Below, piece by piece: positions 46,625 through 59,147 of a stretch of 64,000 nucleotides of DNA (within the stretch, counting starts at the first letter, position 1; the number at the start of each line of letters is the position of its first letter). This stretch comes from Drosophila miranda. Taxonomy: Eukaryota > Arthropoda > Insecta > Diptera > Drosophilidae. A program made the translations under genes and the position numbers. The stretch is taken from contig NC_046675.1 of NCBI RefSeq assembly GCF_003369915.1, forward strand, positions 7,068,001-7,132,000, given 5' to 3'. Below the pieces are notes generated by a model. The model was given only the letters and a program-made list of their open reading frames with translations, ran no database searches and was not told the DNA's origin.

Positions 46625-49600
46625 TGTCCTCCCTTTTGACTTGTTCCGTTGTTGTTGTTGTTTCTGTCCTTTTTTTGCACTTTGCACTTGCACTTGTCGC
46701 GCTCCGCTCTTTACGCTCTGCCCTGCTCACAGTTCCGTTCTGAAACAAATTGCTTGCATGTGCGGGTGGATGGACACTCTCTTGCCTCCTGTCACGCCAC
46801 TCTCTCTTCTGTTTGCTTGCTCTTTGACTGCCTTTCACACGCACGGGCTCGTTCGCTCAGATACAGCTGTCAAATTGTTGCTGTCTTTTCCTTTCTGCCG
46901 CCCGTCAGAGTGTTAAAAATGTTAACGGTTCGTTCGCACAGAATTCTCTAAATTAAAGCGTCAGACCACGCCCCGCACCGCACCGTTGAACTTCGGACGC
47001 TTGCCGCTCTCCTCGCCAGGCAGAATTTTGTTGAATATTTCGTAATTATTTTGTGCTTTCTGACGCCCTGACGTTGCACTCTCACTCATGTATGCATGTA
47101 CATATGTATGTATGATGTACATATAGATGTATGTATAGATAACGCGCAATCACAATTACATGGAGAAATAGTTACACTTCTTTCTTTCTTTTTAGGGGAA
47201 TGTACGAAAAGTAACAAAAACTACAATAACAGTACGGTAAAGGGATGGGGCAATAACAATAAAAACGTTTCTTGTTTGCTGTCCCGCTCCAGCCACTGCT
47301 CCAGGCCCGCCTGCCAGACAGTTGCTGCGTGTAAAAGCGAGAACGCGAACGCCTCGCAGACAGTGCGACTCGCGACAGAGTGAGAGGGAGGGCGATGGTG
47401 GAGGAATGACCGTCGGGGGGGTGGTGTGGGGTGCGAAAGGAGGACTGATTAACTACACGGAGAGACGACGGAGAGAGATAGACTGTTACGGGGGACGCGG
47501 CCGCGTGGCTTTCCGTTGCCGCTGCTGCAGTCGCGTTGCCTTAACAAAAAGCGAAAAATAACTGAGCAACAGACCGCTATCCACACCGTCGGGTGACGTC
47601 TTGGCCATTGCGCGCCACACACACCACCAACCCGCCAGCGCACACAGATAAACGCACACACACACAAACAATCACATGCTGGCGGGCAGGGGCACTGGAA
47701 ATTTACGTTGCGTGGAAGCCAGGGCTGGAGACATCGCAACGGAACCAGTTGTAGTCGAAAGATTATGAACAGAGTGCGATGATGAGGGGGAGCGGAGGAA
47801 TCGATAGTAGCCCTATAAGGTATCAGTAAGGATGTTGCTCCAGGACTGGGAGGAATACAGAAAGATTTCTTGTAGGTTTTTCAAGATATTTACATCACGA
47901 ATCCATTAGATGGCACCGATAGATAATAATTTAGATAGTAAATATGTTTATTTAGGTTTTCAATCCCTCCCAAAACGTATACAAATTACTTTGACCTCGC
48001 TGAACACCCCAAAATGTTAAAAACTTCTTTGGAATCAGCATAAAAACCGCATAATCACATGGGGGAAAATCCCCGACGAACTTCTCTCGCATGCTCCACA
48101 TGATTCCCGTGGCCCTGACGAATGACGATGTGAAGATAAACTAGACGATAACTGTCAGAGGAAAAAACGCAAAAGGCAATAGGAAAGAGAGCGCGAGAGA
48201 GCGCAACACCATCCATACCCACACAGAGGCAATCAAAATTTGGTGTAAAATTTATCGCATGCGATTATTTTGAGCAGCAAGAGAATATGTCATTCGCTCT
48301 TACTGTGGTTTTCTCTTCACCCTCTCTATTGCCGTTCCTCTCTTGCATTTCTCACTCACATTTGGATGCCACTCGAAACTGCTTTCCACTCAAATGTTGG
48401 AATTTGGCGCGCAGCTCGTTTGTTGACATTTTCTATATGAAGGAACGTTTTGTTTTGATTTTAGTGCCGCTCTTGTGCCTCTCTCTCACTCTGTATCTGT
48501 CTGTCTCTTTCCCGCTTTCAAGTGTTCCCCCACTGAGTCTGTGGCATGCGGGAGGGGAGGTGGCTGGGGGCACATGTTGGATTTATGTATGCCACGCATC
48601 GCCATGCGGATGACTCATCGCGGGGTTTTTACACACGGACACACAGATACTCGCACACAGATGAAGTGATGGCTTGTGTGAGAGAGTGGAATGGGGATGG
48701 GGAGAGGTAGGCCTCAGACAGGTTCAGAGGCAGCAACCATTTGTTGCTGTCTTGCTCTGCGGCAGTTAATGTATCTCTGAGATGCATTTGGTCGCGTGCT
48801 AAATGCATCTATTAGGCAGGGCAGTCGTTCCCGATTCGAGTCTGAGATCGCAGATCCTTTTCCATTAGCCACGGGCGGTAGGTAGCCGAAAATATGTCGC
48901 TGCCATTAGGTACGAGACGATCCTCTTCTCACTCTCTCTTCTCAGTCTCCTTGCCATCTCTCTCTCACTCTCTGCGATAAGAACCGTGTGTCTGAGTGCC
49001 TTCCGACTTGACTGGCGACGCGCCTTGCCTTGGCCTCGTGCCCCCTTCCCCCTGAACGGTCGACCGGGCCAGAAGTGTCGACACTCAACATCAAGGTTGA
49101 GGGTTGATGGCCTCCTCCTCCTCCTCCGCTCCGCCCTTTTGTTGTTGTTGAGCAATTTGCCAGGCGACTGGCTTCTAGGCCAACATTGTGCACTGATTAG
49201 GTTACCATCCATTCTGCGCGAGTGGGTTAATATTTTACGGGTTACGATGGGCTCACTCTTCGAGCCTTTATGCGAAACGGAAACGGAAATGGGCAGCAGG
49301 AATATTGCGCGAGCTATTCTTTGTTCAGGATTTCACTTGAAATATGGTTCTAAAGAGATTTTTTTGTGATTTGGTGTGGTTTTAGGTGGTCTTTCCAGAA
49401 TATCGTACAAAAATGAACCATTGTTGGGTGTTGTACAATTTTATGGATATTTTATATGTGTCTGGAGTATCGTAAACGTCTGAAAAATTTCTAGTATCTT
49501 TATTATCGAAAAAACTTGTATTTTGCCCAATTTTGTGGCTTCTTTTGAAATTACGGCATTTTGTGATTATGGTATAATTTTCCAGTCCTTAGAAATAATT

Positions 49601-50287
49601 TCCACATTATTTTCGTAATTTTTTGATGATATACATATGAAAAATAAATTTCTTTTTAATCTGTGTAATTTTTTCTATTATCACTAAGTATCTACATAAT
49701 TTCCGTATAAATATTTTTTTATCTATTACTATCACTTTTTAAGATTAAAGATAGCACACACACAAACAGATTGATCTACCATTTCCGGTGTATCCGGTAT
49801 CTCTATCTTGCTAATCAAAACCACATTTTCCAATCCCTTATTCATCGTCTTGAAAGTACAAGTACGCAAGCCATAATGATGGAAAAACTTAGATATTTAA
49901 CTATTAGATTACGTATCGTATTCTAATATTAAACACTTTACCGACATATAATTTATTTAAGTCAAACAACACTTGAGCGGTCATTCATTCACTGCGCGAT
50001 ACGGTCTCTTGAATAATTTTTACATTGATTAAACGGAGGATCACGTCATGGAATGAACGTCATCGATTCGTTTCATTGAAGTCATCGATTTCGTGGAAAT
50101 GCGATTAGTTTTCTTAGAACAAAATGAATAATCCGAGGAAGTACTCCTAGCAGCCAACGGAACTGGAAGTGAGATTCCCCCAAAACGGGTTAGAAAAATA
50201 CAACCCATTGAATAAACCAATAAACCCATTTGTATCTAGAGAAAATACATGCATAGAAGGCGGTTCTGTGCCTTCAAGACGAAGCTT

Positions 50288-50315
50288 GACCGAGGGGCAA
50301 TGCTGCATGACGCGG
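50288..50315 (+). repeat. Short dispersed element B, copy 2
   Basis: It reads GACCGAGGGGCAATGCTG then CATGACGCGG, preceded directly by ACGAAGCTTG. It is a near match to 37017-37044 in the same orientation, 13.3 kb away. Confidence 0.65.
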
Positions 50316-51302
50316 CAATCTCTAGCAATAAAGCCATAAGGCTAGATGCAAATGTAGTCTATCGACTGACTCTCTATAAGGGCTAACCTCTTCAAATGTA
50401 ATCTAAGCCCTCAAAAATATCTCCGAATTGCAATCCTCTTTTGATTGTGTTTTATAGAGGTATATTCTATCCCTAGCCATTAATCATATAGCAAACCATT
50501 TCCGTTTGCAATTAAAAAACCCTCCACAAAAAGTAATTCCAGTGCATTTTGTGCTGTTTTCTGCCTTTGGGCCTCCCCAAATGTATTTCATGGACACACT
50601 TTCGACAGAACAAAAGCAAAAATCCAACCATAAAACAATCAAAATCCCAATCTAATTTCGAAAGGGCGGAGTGGGGGATTTTGGGGGAGAGACCTTCGAA
50701 AAACAGCTGATTACAAAACTTAAATGCTAATGGGGGCGCAAGTACGCGGAGGCGTGGCCCCTTGCAGCACTTTGCAACGCCAGTAAATGATTAACAAAAT
50801 GAGTTAATGAGTTGTGTTGTAGAACCGTTTTGCACTAAGAAAAGAACAGAAAAAACAGAGAAACAGAGCGACGATCATTAAAAAATTAAGCATACGAAAT
50901 AATGACTGAAACAACAACGACCGCAAATTAAAGTTGTTAATTTTAAGCTCTTAATTGTTTTTGTAATAATTAATAAAAACAAAAACAGAGCCACAAAGCG
51001 AAAGGCTGGCCTCCAAGAAACAGCAACAGAAAGCGGCAAGGTTTAAGGACGACGAACAGATGCCTTTTGAATTTCCCTTAACCAAAAACATGAACTCTTA
51101 ACAATACGATTATGTCTGACAGTTAAGTAAAGCATTAAGTGCGGACCAGAACATAAGGTTTCGACTTCCAGTGAGGCTCCAGCAGCACTCAATCCAGAAA
51201 ACTACAAATGCAGATTCATAAAGCAGGATTACATCTATCAGATTGTTGAAACTCGTTGCAATCGAATCATTTTTATAGTCAGTATAAAGAAAACACATGC
51301 AA

Positions 51303-51358
51303 CACCTGTCATTTGGCTCTTTGAACACCTGGGTTTCGAAAACTATTAGTTCTAGAGC
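51303..51358 (+). repeat. Short dispersed element A, copy 2
   Basis: CACCTG at 51303-51308 and 51326-51331 are separated by a segment ending GGCTCTTTGAA, the same 23-bp spacing as copy 1. A TTAGTTCTAGAG word follows at the position of the TTAGGGCTAGAG of copy 1. Confidence 0.6.
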
Positions 51359-53403
51359 ATACATACGTTTGATCCTTACGAGTGCTGTCTATCTTAGTCT
51401 CGAAGCACTTGTCTTATGATCTGTCTGTGTAAATTTACATAGTTTTTCTAAAATGCAATCTTTAAAGATTAAACAAAACTAATACCCGAGCCATACTCGT
51501 ATTTGCAGGCATGATTCTGCGACATATAATCACTGGAGGAATATAATGGCTTTTTATAGCATCCGGAGTAGTCTTTGGGGAAAGCAGAGGTCGATCTTGA
51601 ATAGAGATCATACATATTACACACTCGTGAAAGATCGGTTATGTTTTAGCCAGGGATATGGGCAATCGAAGTTCTGCCCTAAAATTGTAAATATTCTGAG
51701 GGGCTCTACTATTAATTTGTATTCGTATTTGCTAAGATCTTTTAAGATCATTAAGAGCAGGTAGCATTTAATAATCCAACAGAATATACATATAAACTCT
51801 TCGTTGAAGGGTTCTACTTCTAAAGAAAACATATAACAAAACACTAAAAAGGCGAACCCTTTTCGAAAGAACATCAATTACTCACATATTATTAATATTA
51901 TTGACCGTGAAAAGTGTTCTAAAGAAATGTTATATAAACGGTGCACAAATTGTGACTTTCGATACGCAAAGAACAAACAATAATGAAGTCATCCATTATA
52001 CACCCTTCAGTATGTTGTGGGTAGTCTTTTACCCAAGAAATTGATACTGATATGAAAACACTCATAGAATTAATTACATCGACAATAAATCATCACAAAA
52101 TTATAGTTTTGAAATAAAATTAACACGAATAAAGTTCTTTGAGGTCGGGGGCAGATCTTTGCTTAAAGAAAAAGTCACAAAAGATGTATCTGTGTCGACC
52201 TTTAAAATTAGATAACTTCTTATAAAATAATTACACTATAACATTCACCAACATTCTTATTTTAGAGATCTCTCCCTCGTTGAAAATAGCCTCCTTTTGA
52301 ATTGTCATTTTCCAATCATCATATTTCCAAAGCATTTTATTTCTTGGAGTGCGGACTTTTGCCCTTTTACTGGGGGGATCATTGTTATCATCATTGGGCT
52401 GCAAATACCAGTAAAAGGTGGTCCTAACCAACAGCAAATGATTTGGCCCAGTCATCATTTGGACGAGCACGAGTACGAGGCGTAGATAAGACCCGTAGCA
52501 GCTCTTACCCCGCCCCGAAACACCGAAACACCATGCAATGCTCTTGGCATTTCCGTTCTACGGATTTCAAGCTTTTATTTACGCTTTCGACTGGGGCCGG
52601 ACTGGCCACTTCCTGGCCGGATTGGCACTACACATTCGTGACTTCGGGCCTCAAGCGACATCTTATCTGGAAGAGTGAGGAGTCCGGTGCCCGGGGTCCG
52701 GAGTGTCGTGTGCTGGCCGTCTGTCTGTCGTTCGGGGCACTCTGTTGGCTGTTGGCTGTTGACGCTGATGATAATGCCTTGGCCAAGTAGACTTTCAGTC
52801 GCTACAACAAGGGCATGCATCACCAGGTTTATTTTCACTTCATGATGACGCTTTATTCTGGCGCGGGATCGCTTATCAGAGGGCGAGTTGGGTGATCGGA
52901 TTACTGCGATGATCGTTCTGGAGAGTCAACACTTGTAATATGAAATCTGTTCAATCTGTTATCTGAAACTGTCTACGGGATTCATTTATTTAAATTTATT
53001 TATATACAAATATACATATATATTGTACATTTAACGAGAGGATCTCCCCCCATGTTTAAACAAATTAAATTACTCGAAATGTATTTTTTATTGTTTGTTT
53101 TTTTTGGGGAGTGGCATTCCCACGCCACAGAAAGCAGCAAGCGAGGGGCAGTAAATATTTACTTACAGATAAAGGCAGCACAAAATTTAAGCATATATTT
53201 CATACATGTATATTTTGTTTTTTGGAAGAAAAGAGGGCAATCCACTCTGCCTCACAGAAACATTTCGTATACGTGATGTATGTCGGACCACATCAAGTAT
53301 ACGCCCCACCGACGCCATTTTCCTTAGTTTTCCTTTCCCCCCTGAGACCCCCAGCTCAGCTGCGAGTAAAACGCAATTATAAAGATGAAGCCACAACGAG
53401 TGC

Positions 53404-53436
53404 GGGGGTTTGGGGGGGGGGGGGGGTGGTGGGGGG
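53404..53436 (+). other. Poly-G tract (15 consecutive G) with flanking G-runs
   Basis: Runs of 5, 15 and 6 G lie within 33 bases. The tract lies in a kayak intron and is C-rich in the transcript. It is likely to be length-variable and error-prone in sequencing. Confidence 0.8.
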
Positions 53437-54475
53437 AACACTCCACTTCGAGTGGCCAAGCGCCGCCCACAAAACCGCAAAATGAAAGGCGACAACAAAT
53501 CACAAAGAGCTTTCAGGCCGCGAGATGAGTAGGAGCGAGAAAGAGCGAGATGAGGCGAGTAGTGGAAGCGGGTTGGAGAATACAGATGTATATATATACA
53601 TATAGAATGAATGCTAATGCGTATGCAGTGGGATCCCTGGGAGGGTGACACATTTTGCGGTAACCATTGTTTTCCTCAAACATCTCCACTATCGCAGGGA
53701 AATGCACACAGAAAGAACATAAGGTGTCCAACAAGTACAGTTCCTACTGCACATATGTAATACATATGTATACAGTTAGGAGGTATATGTATGTGCGGGA
53801 GATACATCTGTGTGTATGTATCTACAACTAGCGTACAATGTACTCCTTTGCAGGGTATACATTTCTAAGTTTGTTTTACTTTACACACTACGCCAGTCCG
53901 TCATAAAGAGATCTTTAACTATATGTAGAGGATCCTTCTTTACAGTATTCCATTAAGGAATCATTATAGTTGTAAATACATCTTCAAGAACTATTCTGAT
54001 GGACACATAGATAGATAACATTGTATTGTTTCCGTTATTCGCTTCTTTGCTTCTTCGGTGAAACGATATATACGATGAAACGATAAATATGCGACCATAT
54101 AATTATATTTATACTCCAATCCACATACATCAAGTATGTGCCAAGTATATATGGTATATGATTCGACGATCGGTATAAGACATTTGTCTTTAGACTATTG
54201 TCATATATTTTCTGTTCCATAAGCTCCAAGCTTTGATATTTACCGTAAGGAAAAGATATATTCCCACTCCATAAATATTCCTAGAAGGCGTAGAGTTCCT
54301 ATAAAAACTCTGCTTAGATTGCAAAAGAATGCCTCTATGCCGATATATGTATATTTTTGTAATAGTAGAAAATATTCTACCAAATGTTCAAACTTTATTT
54401 TCACTTCCTCGACACAATCTTTATTATGGTCGATATTGGATTATATTTCCACGGATATTCTTAGGGCATACTTAC

Positions 54476-55072
54476 ATGTCTTTGTATCACTTGCCGTGTG
54501 GCTGCAATTGGTGTTGCAGCCACAGCTGATGGGGTGGTGGTGGGGGCAAGGAATTGTTGCTGCTGTTGATGTTGCTGCTGCTGATGTTGCTGCTGCTGTT
54601 GCTGCTGCTGTTGTTGCTGACAGGCATAGTAGCAATTGTTCGATTGCGATGTTGTTGCTGGCACTAGCTGTTGTGGTTGTTGCTGTTGCAGTTGCAGTTG
54701 CGTGTAGTTGTTGTACGTTGGTTGCATGTACTGCTGCAGCTGTTGTTGTTGTTGTTGCGTCAAGTGCTGATTGTAATTGACATTCATATTGTTATTATTG
54801 TTGGTAATTTGGCGCTGTTTGTTGCATTCGGCTGTCCAGGAGGCGCTTCGCTGTTGCTGCTGCTGCAGCTGCAGCTGCAGTGCATTGCTGATGGGGCTGT
54901 TGTTGCCACTGATATTCCCGATATTCGCCCAAACGTAATCTTGCTGAAACTGTTGCTGCTGTTGGTGCAACATTTGCTGCTGCTGCTGCTGCACATGGCT
55001 GTCATTGCCACTGCCACCGATGCTGCCACTGCTGTTGTTGTGCTGCATTTCAATGGACTTTATGGCAATCAT
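54476..55072 (-). CDS. kay: kayak first coding exon d (Gln-rich, 199 codons)
   Basis: The exon starts MIAIKSIEMQHNNSSGS and contains long Gln runs, Asn runs and a less repetitive part (DYVWANIGNISGNNSPISNA). It ends AATRQVIQRH at a perfect GTAAGT donor in phase 0, so it can splice over about 28 kb to LGTFDGIQ. The predicted isoform is about 727 residues. This is the most upstream of the four alternatives. The poly-Gln block around 54560-54620 mixes CAG and CAA codons. An alternative donor at CGGCAA/GTGATA was considered weaker. Confidence 0.88.
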
Positions 55073-57667
55073 TCAACGTGCCACAAATTGTCAGCGTTTA
55101 TCACAAAAATTTCTGTTGCAATTTCAGCCTCCCTGCTTCCTTCCTTTCCGTTTTTTCCTTTGTCTGCTTTTTGTTTGTTTATTTGTTTTTCTTTTTATTG
55201 TTTGTGTTTTATTTCCACTGATATTTTGATGTATTTATTTTTGGCTTGATTTATCTTTGTGTAATTTGTATTTGTTGCATTCTCCAGCTTAAGTTGTTAT
55301 TTTTGATTTCATTTTAATGTATTTTTAATCTTATTTACACGCTCCTCAGGTCTTTTTTAGTTTATTTGTATTTATATTTAATTTTTGGCAACTTGTTTTT
55401 GGGTTTAATTGTATTCTTTAATAACTAAATTGCGATTTTTGGCACTGAACTTTTTAGGACGCTGCTAAAATGGAAAGGAACAACAAATATATTTTTTAAA
55501 ACATTTTACAGAATTTTGAACATTGAATTTTTTACTTTCTTAAAAGTAATATTCTGGAAAAAGTATTTTTTCCGTGTTTTTGTGTGTGTTTTCTCCTCTA
55601 TAAATTCGTGCACTTTCTCATGTCCGAAGATGACTCAATTCTCTTGCTCTTCTTCTCTTTCTTTGCCTCCTTTTTCTGCGCACTGATAAGTGTGCTCTCT
55701 CTTTCTTTTTTGATCGAGGGGTGCACACGCCCACTGCCCACTGCCCACTGCCCACTGCCTTGGATGGGGTCGATCTGCACGTGCAGTTCAAGTGGTTGGT
55801 TAACGGTAAACGACGCGTCAAAATGCATACACCATTCACCAGCGCGAAGGGGGTGGTTGCGGGCCGAGACAGCACTCCTGCACCTCTCCTGCACTCGCGG
55901 ATTAAATTACGTGATTTTTTCGCTATAAACACAGGCGCAAAGTCGAAACCGAATTCGAAACAGAGACACAGCTTGTTTATTATTTTATTATAAATATACT
56001 TTTGTTTTTCTTATTTTTTCACTTGTATTGCACGTTTTTTTTTTGTTTTTATTATTTTTATTATTATCATGCACTCTTTTTACAGTTGTGGTCCGCGTTT
56101 CTTTAGCTGCTTTCTGGCTGCTCCTTGGCCCACACACTTCCACACGGCAGTACGGCAAAAATTGTATTAAAACAGAAAATGAAAATCGAATTTTGATAAA
56201 CCTGCGCTCAAAGGCAGGCACGCACACACTTTAGCACTCACTCTCACATGCACACGCGCTCGGGCAGGCAGCCGAAGTGTTTCGCGCGATCGTTTCGTTA
56301 CTTCGGTGCTGCTTCGTTGGGGGTTTGTGTGGGGGTGGTGTGGTGTGGGGCTCTCGCTCTCCCTCTGTGTCTCGCTCTCTCTCGCCAGCCAGGTTCTGGG
56401 GCTCAAAGCTGCCTCTCGGAAAGGCTTGCAAAAACCCAAAAATTGTCAAAAAAAAAAATAATTACGAGGCGCGATTCGGTTTCTCTTTCTGGTGCTGCGC
56501 TTTCGGCCGCCGCTGCCTCGCTCTTGTGACTAATCGCGTGTCTGGGGTGGTCGCCCCCCGTCAATGTCCAGCCAGAAAACACCTTTCGCGTTTGTCGTTA
56601 CTATTTGGCGCCAATTGGTTAATGGCTATGCATATAGGTGAACCGCTCTGTCCGCTGGCATAGATCACTCGGCAACGTGCGCGTTTACAGTGTCCCGTCT
56701 TCTGGTGTCTACGCTGACCGCGCGGCGGCCTGCTGCCCGGGCGCTGCCTGCCGCTGCTGGCTATGACTAATGCAAAGACAGAGACAGAGACAGAGACAGC
56801 AAGCTCCAACTACAAAAACAATATGTAGAACAGGCAGAAACAACAACAGCCAGAAAGGAAGGCTAGCCACGAGGGGCCGAAGATGTTGATACCCTTGAAA
56901 ATCAATGGAAGCTAAAAATATTATATTATGATCGTCCGTTCTTTCCATCCGATTTGAATACAATTTTAACGAGTTATAAAAAACATACTGCAAAGTCTAA
57001 TATTTTCTCCCAAAGACTTTTTTCGCCTGATCATGGCCCAACTAGGGAAAATCATAATACGCTTTTCAAGGGTATACAAATTGTGAATACGAGAGACTAT
57101 ACGGCTCTCCCTCTCCTTTTTCAGTATATTTTTTTTTGCTGATTTTTAATCTATGCAACAGCAACAACAGCAAATATGCGCGACGTGCCCACTTTTTCGT
57201 TCTTCTTGTTGTTTTTGCTTTTGCAAAATGCATTTTAATCAGCTTTTTTTGTTGTGCGACACCTTGCGACGCCGAAACGAAAATGCAAATGATCCTGGCG
57301 CACACACACACACACACACACACGCTCCACCAACACCAGTCACGCTCTCTGGCTCGCTCTGTTTCACTTGCTCTTCTTCTCTCCTGTCTGTCTGTCTGTC
57401 TGCCTGCTCGGTGTCTCTCTCACGCGTTGCGCTGCTCTCGCGACGCTTTTTACCTGTGCGAATGTTAATTGAAGAATTTATTGTTTGTCTCTTTGTTGTA
57501 TTATTGCCTGGTGCTGCCCTGGCGACGGCGACGGCGGCGTCGATGTCGGCGGATCTTTTTTCCCTCAAATTTTATTTGTCGCGTTTAATTATGACAAAAG
57601 CAACAACAAACCCGAATAGCGACTGCGCCGCTCTGCCGATCATTGACTTTTCTGGCCGCCAAAGGGG

Positions 57668-57790
57668 TATTAATATAGGGTGAGGAGGTTCTTTCTCCTC
57701 GGGTGGAATGACACTCTCACTATCTCAAGATATATCAGTCGCAACCATGCAAAAGCGAGCCTTCGGGAATTTTCTCACCCTATATCAATA
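57668..57790. repeat. Inverted repeat with 17-bp arms
   Basis: TATTAATATAGGGTGAG at 57668-57684 pairs with CTCACCCTATATCAATA at 57774-57790, with 16 of 17 positions complementary. A smaller hairpin (GAGGAGGTTCTTTCTCCTC) sits just inside the left arm. It could be a small non-autonomous element or a stable hairpin. Confidence 0.6.
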
Positions 57791-59086
57791 GACCTTGTGC
57801 CCGCCCTGGCGTCACATAGTTTTTGTTGCTGCTGCTGGTAAAGCTTTTCTGCAGGTAGGGGTGATATTTGTTACGTAGGGAAACAGAGGGAGAGATAGGG
57901 ATCGCGAGAGCGAAAAATAAACTTTGCCGTTCTTGTAAGCACTTCTAGATTTTTGCTGCCTGGCAACAGGGGAATGAATGGGTGGATGGATGTTCACTTC
58001 TGATTAATATTAATCAAAATATAACCCCTCCCAACAATTGCCATTTTAATCCAATTCCATAAACACTTTAGCAACAGCATTCCTGAACTTTTGCGACCCG
58101 TTGACATGTTGATGACATTTTTATAATATCCAAAAGCAAAAACCAAACCAAAACCAACAACCACAAAGGCGGATGCAACATTTTTCATTGTTTATGGGAC
58201 ACACGCCAGGGGAGATACGAGCGAGAAGGAGCCAAACGAGGATACAAATTGTTTTTTGCCATTTTTGGAGAGGGAGCGGTCTCCACAAATACACACAGAT
58301 ACAGTCGCACACATTTACAGAGATTGCATTTATTCCATTGACGTGTGGCGAGATTTTCAGTCATTTTTGATGTACGAGTGTTTTTGTTGGTGCTGTTGTT
58401 ACATACATATGTACATATATTTTGTATATTTGAGTTAATAATACGCGACGCTTTTAAGGTAACGGGTACAGTGAACTCAAAGCACGTTAATACTGTACTT
58501 ACATACGTATGGCCTTTAATTGTGAGCAGTTTGTGTGTGTTGTGAGATGGCCCAATCAGCTGATATATCTTCCTTCCTGTTTTGTCAGACAAAGGTACTT
58601 CAAAGTGCAGATTACTCTGATAGAGATACATTTAGTTACTGATTAGCAACCATAGCAGGCAGCTCGTATGAACTGAAAAGACTCACCTTTTAAAAAATAG
58701 ACCTTGAGTGCATCCATCCTCCTCTCCTTCCATTAAGAATAATAAGAACCAAAACAAAACACGCAGTCCCAAGAGAGAGCACAGAATCGCCAAAGAACAG
58801 AAGTCGTCGCGCAGTTGCCGTGGGCGTTTTTAATCGCACGACTTTCGGGCAGCACCAGCAGCCGGCCGAAGAGGTCGTCGTCGCGTCGCGTCGCGTCGCT
58901 GTCTCTGCCGATTTTGTTTTTGCTGCTGGCCGTTGCTTGCCTTGGCCTCATTTCGCTTCTTCCTCTCCACCTCTATCCGCGTCCGTATAACTGCATGCTC
59001 TTCGCCTGCTGAGGGGAAATAGCTGGCATTCCAGCCATCCCATTCGGTGCACTTCCTAGCGTCTCTTTCCACTGGATTCTCTCTTT

Positions 59087-59147
59087 GTTGATACCCTTGA
59101 AGAAGGTAGTTTGATTTTGACCAGAGGTTGGAAACGCATTTCCGACC
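59087..59147 (+). mobile_element. DINE-1-like fragment
   Basis: GTTGATACCCTTGA, TTTGATTTTGACCAGAGGTT and GGAAACGCATTTCCGACC occur in that order. This matches the remembered start of DINE-1-type elements. The last word is shared with the remnant at 22550-22870. Confidence 0.5.

Larger units (their letters stand above)
46625..54475. other. kayak upstream intron between first exons c and d
   Basis: No gene is supported. It includes the exon c promoter region, TATG/CATA microsatellite at about 47085-47140, element B copy 2 (50288) and element A copy 2 (51303), and a 15-base G run near 53412. AT-rich stretches cover 49380-50040 and 51380-52300. Confidence 0.4.

Noticed and set aside
46344..46916. 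190-codon plus-strand frame
   Set aside because: It overlaps kayak first exon c in antisense; the hydrophobic look comes from reversed Thr/Ala runs.
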